From contig JAFLSV010000013.1 in assembly GCA_022510785.1 (NCBI GenBank), forward strand, positions 1-48,613: a DNA stretch of 48,613 bases, written 5' to 3'. Each line of letters begins with the position of its first letter. Positions within the stretch are counted from its first letter, which is position 1. The position numbers and the translations under genes are program-made. This document shows positions 17,076 to 24,420 of this stretch, piece after piece. The notes under the pieces were generated by a model. That model saw only the letters and a list, made by a program, of their open reading frames with translations, was not told the origin of the DNA and ran no database searches. Origin of the DNA: Desulfovibrionaceae bacterium (GTDB taxonomy: Bacteria > Desulfobacterota > Desulfovibrionia > Desulfovibrionales > Desulfovibrionaceae).

Positions 17076-17148
17076 CGCCGTTCCTGTGTGTTTCCTGTTT
17101 TTTCGCCGGGTTCACTCCTGTGGGCTGCGCGGGCGCTTCATGGCCTTC

Positions 17149-17355
17149 TCAGGGCTGCGCCTCGCCCTGGTCGTTCAGCCACTGGCGCAGAATGCGCATG
17201 GCGTTTTCCATGTTGCGGTGGCTCAGTTCCACAATGCGTACCTTTATCTGATCCACCCTCTGCTGATAGGCGCTGCGCGGCCGATCCGCCGCCTGGGCCG
17301 GCCCCGCGCCGGGGGCGCGGGCGGGGCCGGGAGCGCTGGGGAATGTTTTGTTCAC
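17149..17355 (-). CDS. 68-aa protein resembling the FliF C-terminal tail
   Basis: This small gene begins at a GTG at 17355, 3 nt after the fliF stop. GCGAGGG lies about 10 nt upstream as a ribosome binding site. The first 30 residues are Pro/Ala-rich and likely disordered. Residues 34-62 align with the end of FliF: both share the pattern KxRxxxLxxRNxExxxxILRxWLxD, about 14 identities over 29 positions by my count. In FliF that tail is the helix that binds the N-terminal domain of FliG, joining the MS ring to the rotor switch. A free copy could compete for, or help load, FliG. No fliG follows. Alternatively it is a gene-duplication remnant, but the open frame and ribosome binding site argue otherwise. 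Confidence 0.65.
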   Translation of the reverse strand: MNKTFPSAPGPARAPGAGPAQAADRPRSAYQQRVDQIKVRIVELSHRNMENAMRILRQWLNDQGEAQP

Positions 17356-17358
17356 GGT

Positions 17359-19023
17359 TTATACCCTCGCCTTGTCATCCTTGAGCCAGGTGCGCAGGAT
17401 GAAGATGGTCTGCTCGAAGTTGCGCTCGGCCAGCCGCAGGGCGCGGGCCTTCACGTCATCCAGGGTCAGGCCCATTTCCAGGGCGTAGGCGTCGGCTTCC
17501 TCGCCGGCGGCGGCCACGGCGCGGGCCTTTTCCTCGGCGCTTCTGGCGGCCTCTTCCTGGGCTTCGTACAGGGCGTACTGTTCTTCGGCTGCGGGCAGAC
17601 CTTCCAGGCCTTCCACCATGGCTCCGGCTTCCACCTTGGGCCGGATGAGGGCCAGCACCACCGGCCGGACCACCAGCATGATGAACAGGAAGGCCAGAAG
17701 AGCGGTGATGAGCGGGCGGCCGAGGCGTTCGGCGAAGTCGGCCAGGAGCTGCGCGGCGCTGGGATCCACGGGCAGGTCGATGTCGCCGAAGGCCACGTTG
17801 CTCACCTCAATGGTATCCCCGCGTTCGCTGTTGTAGCCCACGGCATTGGCCACCAGGTCACGGATGCGTTCCAGTTCTTCGTCCTTGCGGGGCACATATT
17901 CCCAGGTGCCTTCGGCGTTTTTGGCATAGCTGCCGTCCACGGCCACGGCGATGGTCAGGCGGTTGATTTCGCCCATCTGGCCGACGATATTGTGTTCTTC
18001 CTTGTTGATTTCGTAGTTGGTGGTGCGCGATTCGCGGCTGCCTTCCTGTGTGCTCAGGGCGCCGCCCAGGCCGTCGCCGCGGAAGTTCACGTCAGTGGAG
18101 CCTCCGTCCAGGTTTGCCCGGCCCTGCTGGGTTTCCTCACTGCGCTGTTCCGAGCGCACCACGGTTTTTTCGGGGTCGTACAGTTCACGGCGGATGGTGC
18201 GCTGGCTGTAGTCGAGATCGGCGCTGACCTTGGCGATGTACTTGCCGGGGCCCAGCACGGGGGACAAAAGTTCGTCAATGCGGCGTTCCAGAGTGTTTTC
18301 CAGGCGCACCCGGAATTCAAGGTGAGCGTTGTTCACGCCCGATCCCTCGTCTTCAGGGACGTACACGGCCTTGCCGTTGCTGTCGGTGATGGAAACATGG
18401 TTCTCGTCCAGCCCTTCCACGGCCATGGTCAAAAGGTTGACCATGCCCTTGACTTCGCGGGGAGATATCTTGACAGCCGGATCCTTGAGACGGAGCACCA
18501 CCGAGGCGGACGGCGGCTGCTGCTCCTCGATGAACAGGCTGCGCTGGGGAACCACCAGATGCACACGGGCGCTTTCCACATTGGGAAATTCGCTCATGGT
18601 GCGCGACAGTTCGCCCTGCAGGGCGCGCTGGTAGTTGATGCGCTGCACAAAGTCGGTCTGCCCCATCTGCACGGTGTCAAAAATTTCAAAACCGATGCCC
18701 TGGCCCACCAGAGCGCCTTCGCCCGCGATTTTGATGCGCAGGGGGTACACGTTGCCTTCGGGCACCAGAATGGTGGTGCCGTTATCTTCGAGCCGGTAGC
18801 CGATTTTTTCGGCCTGAAGCACGTTGACCACACGGTTGGCGTCTTCCGGGCTCAGCTTGGTGTACAAAACTCCGTATTCCGGGCGGCCGAGCCAGAACAC
18901 AAGGCCCGCGAACACCGCTATGACAAGAGTGGTGAGCCCCACCAGAAAGATGCGCTGGATGCGGGTGAGTTTAAGCCAGAATTCGCGGCCCTTGTCTTGG
19001 ATAAGGCGAACATAGTTGGGCAT
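17359..19023 (-). CDS. fliF: flagellar MS-ring protein FliF
   Basis: FliF forms the membrane-embedded MS ring on which the flagellum is built. The first membrane helix is at residues 22-46 (RIFLVGLTTLVIAVFAGLVF). The YscJ/FliF ring-building domains follow (NRVVNVLQAEKIGYRLEDNG; ALQGELSRTMSEFPNVESAR with VHLVVP next). A large periplasmic domain comes next, then the second membrane helix (PLITALLAFLFIMLVVRPVV). The tail RNFEQTIFILRTWLKDDKAR is the FliG-binding helix. The start at 19023 has CGGAG 8 nt upstream and gives 554 residues, the normal family length. It is preceded by a sigma-54 box and followed 3 nt later by a small gene copying its tail. fliG, which usually follows fliF, is absent. 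Confidence 0.95.
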   Translation of the reverse strand: MPNYVRLIQDKGREFWLKLTRIQRIFLVGLTTLVIAVFAGLVFWLGRPEYGVLYTKLSPEDANRVVNVLQAEKIGYRLEDNGTTILVPEGNVYPLRIKIAGEGALVGQGIGFEIFDTVQMGQTDFVQRINYQRALQGELSRTMSEFPNVESARVHLVVPQRSLFIEEQQPPSASVVLRLKDPAVKISPREVKGMVNLLTMAVEGLDENHVSITDSNGKAVYVPEDEGSGVNNAHLEFRVRLENTLERRIDELLSPVLGPGKYIAKVSADLDYSQRTIRRELYDPEKTVVRSEQRSEETQQGRANLDGGSTDVNFRGDGLGGALSTQEGSRESRTTNYEINKEEHNIVGQMGEINRLTIAVAVDGSYAKNAEGTWEYVPRKDEELERIRDLVANAVGYNSERGDTIEVSNVAFGDIDLPVDPSAAQLLADFAERLGRPLITALLAFLFIMLVVRPVVLALIRPKVEAGAMVEGLEGLPAAEEQYALYEAQEEAARSAEEKARAVAAAGEEADAYALEMGLTLDDVKARALRLAERNFEQTIFILRTWLKDDKARV

Positions 19024-19075
19024 GGTCATACTCCGAGCGAAGATGTCAGAAAAACAACAGGAACGCGCGGGGAGA

Positions 19076-19091
19076 TGCAAAGTTCGTGCCG
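19076..19091 (-). promoter_or_regulatory. sigma-54 promoter of fliF
   Basis: The minus strand reads CGGCACGAACTTTGCA, matching the sigma-54 consensus (GG at -24, GC at -12, correct spacing) at all key positions. The start site would be about 40 nt before the fliF start codon. This shows that fliF, although separated from flgB-flgC-fliE, has its own entry point for RNA polymerase. Confidence 0.8.
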
Positions 19092-19254
19092 TCGGCCCGC
19101 ATCTTGTCAAGGCACGGGCTTTCGGGTAGCTTTTTATGACAGTTTCGGGGCTGCGCGCCGGGCGCCTGGCGGGGGTGGCCGCCGGCCGGCCGCGGAGCGT
19201 CGTGATGCCCCGGCGGCGGAGGCGCCTTGCGCGCGGCCGTGTGGCCTGAACCTT

Positions 19255-21354
19255 GTGAAGACTGGGGCTGATTCCTTGTCCAGAATCATTCTTTACGTCA
19301 ATTTAAGTCCGTCCTGGCCGTGGCTTTTCGCGACAGTGGACGCCAACCGCGCCCTGCTGGCCGATCACGGCATTGATCTGGGCCCCCTGTATCCCTGGTC
19401 CTGCGGGCGTATTCCCTTTCATGGGGAATTCTGGTCCGCCCTGCCGGGCAAGCCCCCGTCCCGGCGGCTGGCGACGCTGCTGGAACAATTAAAGGAGCAG
19501 ACCCAAAGTTCGCGCGATGTGCTGCTCCTTTCGGGAAACGCCGAACTGCCGAATCATCGGGCTTTGGCGCTGTTGCTGCGTCAATACCTTGATTTGGGCC
19601 GCTATGAGGTTCACTGCGTGTATGTGATGGGCCAGCCGCTCTGCCTGCTTGAGCGGTGCTGGCGGAAAGTCGCCAGGCCCTCCGCGGACGCTGTGGAGCA
19701 GCATCTGGAGAGCTTTGGCGCGCTGTCCCGCCTGATCACGGAGGCCCGCCACGAGTGGGGGGAGCGGAACGTCACCCTGCTGTATGACACGTGGGACAGT
19801 CCTGTCGCGGGCCGGAACGACGAGCTGGCCCACGGCCTCTTTGCCGCCCTGGGCTGCCCCGCGCCCCAGGCCCCCGCGCACCTGCCTCTCCACCCGCTGT
19901 TTTTGGCGTCCCACGCCGCGCGCCGCCTGTACCACAGCCTGGAAGTGAGGGATAATGCCTGGCCGGCCCTGGATGAGGGCCTGTTCATGGACTGCCTTGT
20001 CCGGACGGAACGCGACTGGGGCGCCGAGCCCATGAGCCCTCGGGTTCTGCGGCAGAGGCTCATCCGGGAAGGGGCGGATGACCGGCGCGCCCTGGAGGAT
20101 ATGCTGAACCTGCCCGGCGGCGCCCTGGAGCCTTCGGACTGGATGGCGGAGCGGCGCGAGGCCGATTTTGACGCGCCCCTGCCCGGGGAACGGGCGGCGG
20201 CCTTTGCCGCGGCGCTTCCCGATGAGCTGCGCATCCCCCTGCGGCAGCGCTTTATCCTGGACGCGCCGCTGCTCTCAGACGATCAGAAGACCCTGGACAG
20301 GGCTCTGGCCGCGTATGTGCCCGCGTCCGCCGTCCCCGCGCCCGGCCGGGCCGGCGCGTCGCCCGGGGAGCCCGCGGCTGTTCTTCCGTCCTCCGCCGCG
20401 CCCGTATCGCGGATCGGCGAGCCCGTTCCGCCCGTGGAGCTGACCGTGCTGACCATGACCTACAACCACGAGGCCTATATCGCCCAGTGCATGGACAGCG
20501 TTCTGGCCCAGCGCACGAAGTTTCCGGTGCGCCACCTTGTCCTGGATCATCACTCCACCGACGGCACGCCGGCCATTGTGGCCGCCTATGCGGCCAAATA
20601 TCCTTCCATCACGCCGGTGCTCCTGTCCTGCCGGCGTCCCACGGAAAGTGTCAGGGGGCTCTTTCTGCGCTGCCGCACGAAGTACGCCTCCCTGTGCGAC
20701 GGGGACGACTATTTCACCGAGCCCTCCAAGCTGCAACAGCAGGTGGACTTTCTTGAAAGCCGGCCGCACTGCGCCCTGTGCTTTCATCCCGTGGCCGTTG
20801 TGTTTGAGGACGGCAGCCAGGAAACGGGCATCTTCCCGCCCATGGGCATGCTGCCCCGGGGTATGCAGGACGAGTATTATCTGGCCGATCTTTTGCGCGG
20901 CAACATGATCCAGACCAATTCCGTGGTGTACCGCTGGCGCTTTCGCGAGGGCGTGCCCGGCTGGTTCAGGCCGGATCTGTGTCCGGGTGACTGGTACTGG
21001 CATATGCTCCATGCGGAAGTGGGAAAAATCGGCTTTATACCGGAAGTCATGTCCGTGTACCGCCGGCATAAAAACGCGATGTACCGCAATTCGTTCGTGA
21101 ACCAGCGGGAACACCGCCGCCACCACGGCATGGCGGAGCTGGAAACCTACAACGCCGTCAACGATCATTTTCAGGGCCGCTATTTTCTCCGTCTGGCCTC
21201 GCTGGCCAACGGCGTGTTCATAGACTTTTTTGAAATCCAGATGGACGAAGGCGATGATTCGCTGCTGAACCTGGCCTGTGACCGCTATCCGGAGTTTGCC
21301 CGGCATTTTTTGAAGTCCCTGAAGCTTGTGCGCCGGGAAAAATCATCATCCTGA
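19255..21354 (+). CDS. glycosyltransferase family 2 with an N-terminal sulfotransferase-like domain
   Basis: Residues about 393-560 form a GT-A nucleotide-sugar transferase: VELTVLTMTYNHEAYIAQCM opens it, LVLDHHSTDGTPAIVAAYA follows, and YASLCDGDDYFTEPSKLQQQ carries the metal-binding DxD-type motif. The first 350 residues look like the degenerate sulfotransferase/P-loop proteins common in Desulfovibrio (RIILYVNLSPSWPWLFATVD; an ANRALLADHGIDLGPLYP segment follows), but the canonical phosphosulfate-binding loop is not visible. A Pro/Ala linker joins the two. No ATG is near; the start is the GTG at 19255 or the TTG at 19276, both without a clear ribosome binding site. It lies 84 nt before the aminotransferase gene and inside the split flagellar cluster, suggesting flagellar or surface glycosylation. 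Confidence 0.75.
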   Translation: MKTGADSLSRIILYVNLSPSWPWLFATVDANRALLADHGIDLGPLYPWSCGRIPFHGEFWSALPGKPPSRRLATLLEQLKEQTQSSRDVLLLSGNAELPNHRALALLLRQYLDLGRYEVHCVYVMGQPLCLLERCWRKVARPSADAVEQHLESFGALSRLITEARHEWGERNVTLLYDTWDSPVAGRNDELAHGLFAALGCPAPQAPAHLPLHPLFLASHAARRLYHSLEVRDNAWPALDEGLFMDCLVRTERDWGAEPMSPRVLRQRLIREGADDRRALEDMLNLPGGALEPSDWMAERREADFDAPLPGERAAAFAAALPDELRIPLRQRFILDAPLLSDDQKTLDRALAAYVPASAVPAPGRAGASPGEPAAVLPSSAAPVSRIGEPVPPVELTVLTMTYNHEAYIAQCMDSVLAQRTKFPVRHLVLDHHSTDGTPAIVAAYAAKYPSITPVLLSCRRPTESVRGLFLRCRTKYASLCDGDDYFTEPSKLQQQVDFLESRPHCALCFHPVAVVFEDGSQETGIFPPMGMLPRGMQDEYYLADLLRGNMIQTNSVVYRWRFREGVPGWFRPDLCPGDWYWHMLHAEVGKIGFIPEVMSVYRRHKNAMYRNSFVNQREHRRHHGMAELETYNAVNDHFQGRYFLRLASLANGVFIDFFEIQMDEGDDSLLNLACDRYPEFARHFLKSLKLVRREKSSS

Positions 21355-21438
21355 GGCGGGAGGTCAGCGCCGCGCCGCGTCTGCGCAGCGCCTGCCCGGG
21401 CCGGACGGCCACGGGGCGCCGGCACCTGTGAGGACACC

Positions 21439-22566
21439 ATGAAGGAAAAAAGCTCGTTCGATCCGCCGGTCTGTGTCACCCGGGCCACCCTGCCGCCGCT
21501 GGACGCCTACATGGATTGCGTGCGGGACATATTCGCGTCCCGCCAGCTGACCAATCAGGGCAGCTACGCCGCGCGCCTCCAGCAATCCCTGGCGGACTTT
21601 CTGGGGGTTCCCTCGCTGTCCCTGTGCGCCAACGGCACGCTGGCCCTGCAGCTGGCCCTGCGCTGTCTTGGCCTGAACGGGAAGACCGTCATCACCACGC
21701 CCTTTACCTATGTGGCCACCCTGTCCGCCCTGCTGTGGGAGGGATGCACGCCGGTCTTCGCGGACATTGATCCGCGCAGTCTGTGCCTTGACCCTGCCGG
21801 AGTGGAGCGCTGCCTGAAAGAGCACCCCGGGGCGGCGGGCATTCTGCCGGTTCATGTCTACGGCAATGCCTGCGATGTGGACGCGCTGGCGGACATAGCC
21901 GGGCGGCGCGGCCTGTGCCTTTTGTACGATGCCGCCCACGCCTTTGGAAGCACTCTGCGCGGAACAAGCCTGTTTGCCTTTGGCGATGCCGCCGTCGGCA
22001 GTTTCCATGCCACCAAGCTTTTTCACACCGTGGAGGGGGGCTGTGTGGTCTCTTCCCGCGCGGACGCCAACGATACGCTCAGTCTGCTGCGGGCCTTCGG
22101 CCATGTGGGGGATACGCACAAGTGCCTGGGAATCAACGCCAAGATGTCCGAGCTTCACGCCGCCATGGGCCTGTGCCTCCTGCCCTCTGTGCCGGATGGA
22201 CTGGCGCGGCGCGCCCGCCTGACCGCCCTGTATGACGAGGCTCTGGGCGTGGATGAAACCATGAACGGCGTCCTGCGCCGTCCCGCGCTCGCGCCGGATC
22301 TGGCCTGGAATCACGCCTATTATCCCGTGATTTTCCCTGACCACGGCGCGGCCATGCGGGTCATGCGCGATCTGGCGGAGCGGAATATCCATCCCCGCCG
22401 CTACTTTTACCCCAGCCTGACCCGCCTGCCCTACATTCAGGGCGCATCCTGCCCCATAGCCGAGGATATTGCGGAACGGGTGCTCTGCCTGCCCTTCTGG
22501 CCGGATATGGACGAGGATCTGGTGCGGAAAATCGCCGGCCTTGTTCGCGAATCCCTGCGGGCGTAA
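21439..22566 (+). CDS. DegT/DnrJ/EryC1/StrS-family sugar aminotransferase
   Basis: This PLP enzyme converts a keto-sugar nucleotide to an amino sugar. The catalytic lysine is K193 in GSFHATKLFHTVEGGCVV. The cofactor-binding Asp lies in LCLLYDAAHAFGS, and the N-terminal NQGSYAARLQQSL and SLCANGTLALQLALR segments fit the family. The end (IHPRRYFYPSLTRLPYIQG) is also typical. The length, 375 residues, is normal. GAGGA precedes the ATG. Co-orientation with the glycosyltransferase 84 nt upstream suggests a joint role in making and transferring an amino-sugar, possibly for flagellin or hook glycosylation given the flanking flagellar genes. The actual sugar is not deducible. Confidence 0.9.
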   Translation: MKEKSSFDPPVCVTRATLPPLDAYMDCVRDIFASRQLTNQGSYAARLQQSLADFLGVPSLSLCANGTLALQLALRCLGLNGKTVITTPFTYVATLSALLWEGCTPVFADIDPRSLCLDPAGVERCLKEHPGAAGILPVHVYGNACDVDALADIAGRRGLCLLYDAAHAFGSTLRGTSLFAFGDAAVGSFHATKLFHTVEGGCVVSSRADANDTLSLLRAFGHVGDTHKCLGINAKMSELHAAMGLCLLPSVPDGLARRARLTALYDEALGVDETMNGVLRRPALAPDLAWNHAYYPVIFPDHGAAMRVMRDLAERNIHPRRYFYPSLTRLPYIQGASCPIAEDIAERVLCLPFWPDMDEDLVRKIAGLVRESLRA

Positions 22567-22750
22567 GCGCGCGTGCCCGCCCGCGGGCAAATCCGCCGGA
22601 TCTGTCTGGACATCACTGCCGGAAGATGGCCCGGAAGGCCGTTTGCGCGTGGGCGGCACAGTCCGGCATGCCGCCCGGAATGCGTGCCCGCGCGACCGTC
22701 AGGGGTCATTTCCCAAAAGGCGTCGCGGCCCCGCGTTTCGGGGGGCGCCC

Positions 22751-22794
22751 GGAGATTGCCCGGAGATTGCCCGGAGATTGCCCGGAGATTGCCC
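22751..22794. repeat. four tandem copies of an 11-bp unit
   Basis: GGAGATTGCCC is repeated exactly four times (22751, 22762, 22773, 22784), with no mismatch. It lies between two converging genes. The unit length is not a multiple of three, fitting a non-coding location. Confidence 0.95.
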
Positions 22795-22812
22795 GAAAGG
22801 GCCTGAGTGAGG

Positions 22813-22850
22813 GGGCGGGCTCCGGGCCTCCGTTTTCCCGGCGCCCGCCC
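22813..22850. terminator. hairpin between aminotransferase and fliE genes
   Basis: GGGCGGGC-T-CCGGG pairs with CCCGG-C-GCCCGCCC: 13 pairs with one T/C mismatch and a 10-nt loop. There is no U-run, but its place between converging genes suggests a two-way terminator. Confidence 0.5.
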
Positions 22851-22871
22851 GCGGTGCGTTGAATCCTGCCC

Positions 22872-23213
22872 TTAGAATTGCAGCCTGCTGAGTTCGCGGT
22901 AGGCTTCCAGTACCTTGTTGCGCACGGCGGAGGTCAGGTTGACGGCCAGTCCCGCCTTTTGCATGGTGATCATGAGTTCGTGGACATTCTGGGTTTCACC
23001 GGAGGCAAAGGCTTCGATCATGGTCTTCTTCTGGGTCTGCATGTCGTTGACCGTCGTCAGCGAGTCACGCAGGGTTTCGGCAAAGCCCGGCGTGACCGGA
23101 GGCGTGGCGCCTGCGATATCGGCGGCGCTTTTCAGGGCCTGGTTGCGCGCTTTGGTAAAGTCGGCCAGGGCGTTCCTGTAAGCCTGCAAACCGGGGGCGG
23201 CGGCGGTGATCAT
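22872..23213 (-). CDS. fliE: flagellar hook-basal body protein FliE
   Basis: FliE is the small rod protein that links the MS ring to the proximal rod and is among the first substrates exported. The 113-residue product carries the family C-terminal block: DMQTQKKTMIEAFASGETQN, then VHELMITMQKAGLAVNLTSA and VRNKVLEAYRELSRLQF. Length and motif fit the family. It is 24 nt after flgC and ends the flgB-flgC-fliE unit. In many bacteria fliF follows directly; here an opposite-strand pair of sugar genes comes in between. Confidence 0.94.
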   Translation of the reverse strand: MITAAAPGLQAYRNALADFTKARNQALKSAADIAGATPPVTPGFAETLRDSLTTVNDMQTQKKTMIEAFASGETQNVHELMITMQKAGLAVNLTSAVRNKVLEAYRELSRLQF

Positions 23214-23237
23214 GGCGAACCTCGCGAAAAAAAGCGT

Positions 23238-23678
23238 TTAGCGGCCTATTTCCAGGGCCTTGTTGAACATGGCCTTGACGGTGTCCACCGTGGTGGCGTT
23301 GGCTTCGTAATTGCGCTGGGCCGTCATCATATTGGCCATTTCTTCCACCACGTTGATGTCGGGATAGGCCACATAGCCGTCCTCATCGGCGTCGGGGTGA
23401 CCGGGTTCAAAAATGCGCTTGGTGGGGCGCCTGTCTACGGCTATGCCCAGAACCCGCACGCCCTTCACTTCGCGATCCAGGGCGCTGCGCATGTGGCGGC
23501 CGAAGGGGTTGTCCAGATCACTGGTGATCTTGACCACGCTCTTGCGCTGGTAGGGCACGTTGCCGCCGGGCATACGGGTGGTCTTGACGTTGGCCAGGTT
23601 CATGGCGGTGATGTTGAGCTGCGTGCGGTCGGCGCTCATGCCGGACGCGCCGATGTCCAGAGCGGTCATGAAATCCAT
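23238..23678 (-). CDS. flgC: flagellar basal-body rod protein FlgC
   Basis: FlgC is a proximal rod subunit. The N-terminus has the rod signature (DIGASGMSADRTQLNITAMN, then LANVKTTRMPGG), and the C-terminus matches the partner coil (YPDINVVEEMANMMTAQRNY, then EANATTVDTVKAM). The length of 146 residues is normal. The ATG directly abuts the flgB stop, with GGGAG inside the end of flgB as ribosome binding site, so the two are coupled. Confidence 0.95.
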   Translation of the reverse strand: MDFMTALDIGASGMSADRTQLNITAMNLANVKTTRMPGGNVPYQRKSVVKITSDLDNPFGRHMRSALDREVKGVRVLGIAVDRRPTKRIFEPGHPDADEDGYVAYPDINVVEEMANMMTAQRNYEANATTVDTVKAMFNKALEIGR

Positions 23679-24089
23679 TTACTTGCTCCCTTCGGCAATA
23701 ACATTCTTGATGCCGTCAAAGCTGCTTTTGGTAATTTGCGACAGGGCCGTGTACTGGAGGTTGTTCTTGGCCATCTTGACCATTTCCTTGTCCAGGTTCA
23801 CCCGGTCTTCGCCGTGAACCACACGGGGAACCCAGCGCTTGTACCATTCCGGGCCGAACTTCTCGGGGTCGAACACGGCGGGCATGTGCCCCTGTGAGGT
23901 GCGCGACACCTTGCCCCGGGCGTCCAGGTTCAGGGCGGACTGAAGCTCGGCCTCGAACTCAAGCTCACGCGGCTTGTATTTGGGGGTATTGACGTTGGCG
24001 ATATTGCCCGAAATCACGTTCTGCCGCTGCAGCTGCATGTTCATGACCGAGCCGACCAGACGCACATGGGATTCAACAATGCTTTTCAT
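23679..24089 (-). CDS. flgB: flagellar basal-body rod protein FlgB
   Basis: FlgB is the innermost proximal rod subunit. The signature lies at about residues 15-36 (MNMQLQRQNVISGNIANVNT, followed by PKYKPRELEFE). The C-terminal part (VNLDKEMVKMAKNNLQYTAL) is the matching coil. I start at the ATG at 24089, which has GGAGGGAG upstream and gives 136 residues, the family length; an upstream in-frame ATG at 24167 would add an unrelated tail and lies over the promoter. First gene of flgB-flgC-fliE, controlled by the sigma-54 box 75 nt upstream. Confidence 0.95.
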   Translation of the reverse strand: MKSIVESHVRLVGSVMNMQLQRQNVISGNIANVNTPKYKPRELEFEAELQSALNLDARGKVSRTSQGHMPAVFDPEKFGPEWYKRWVPRVVHGEDRVNLDKEMVKMAKNNLQYTALSQITKSSFDGIKNVIAEGSK

Positions 24090-24420
24090 GAGTTTCGTCT
24101 CCCTCCGGTTCGTGCCGGATGTACCCGGCTGCCGGATGACATCATTCAGACGGACAGAGAAAAGCAAAATTCGTGCTAAACGGTGTTTGTTTAGTGAAAA
24201 CAGTAAGTTAAACAGAAAATCCGCGGTGAAGCCCGGCCCCTGTGTCAGAGTTCTGACTGAAGGCGGCGCTTGTCCTCGCCGTCATCCGTTTCCTTGGCGC
24301 GCGCGGGATGGGGGGCGGCATTTCCGGGGCGGGCGCCGGGGGGGGAGGCGCTTGACCTGTTTGGGGAGTGGCGCGGCCCCTTCGTGAGGGGGCCTTTGCC
24401 GGCGTGTTGCGGGCCGGGGC
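24090..24420. other. intergenic region between flhB and flgB
   Basis: The region is 331 nt long. It holds the sigma-54 promoter of flgB (24163-24178) and a hairpin near the flhB end (GGCCCCTT at 24375-24382, AGGGGGCC at 24387-24394, 4-nt loop, one G-U pair). I see no gene in it. Confidence 0.6.
24163..24178 (-). promoter_or_regulatory. sigma-54 promoter of flgB-flgC-fliE
   Basis: The minus strand reads TAGCACGAATTTTGCT. The -12 TTGC and spacing fit the consensus; the -24 GG is AG here. The core GCACGAATTTTG differs by one base from the fliF and fliK boxes. Confidence 0.72.

Larger units (their letters stand above)
22567..22871. other. intergenic region between convergent aminotransferase and fliE genes
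   Basis: This 305-nt stretch has no convincing gene. It contains four 11-bp tandem repeats and a long imperfect hairpin, both listed separately. The hairpin is centrally placed for ending transcripts arriving from both sides. Confidence 0.6.

Noticed and set aside
19130..19160. Plus-strand sigma-54-like box AGGCACGGGCTTTCGG region before the glycosyltransferase
   Set aside because: It lacks the GC dinucleotide at -12, so it does not meet the consensus.
17038..19254. N-terminal extension of the glycosyltransferase frame over fliF
   Set aside because: It is antisense to fliF and its low-complexity Gly/His/Val-rich sequence is a shadow of that gene; the recognisable protein starts near 19255.
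22751..22794. CRISPR array
   Set aside because: The 11-bp units are directly adjacent with no spacers, and no cas gene is near.
24107..24118. Second GGCACGAACC-like box upstream of flgB
   Set aside because: It resembles the -24 element of a sigma-54 promoter, but no TTGC follows at the right distance and it lies inside the leader between the true promoter and the start codon.
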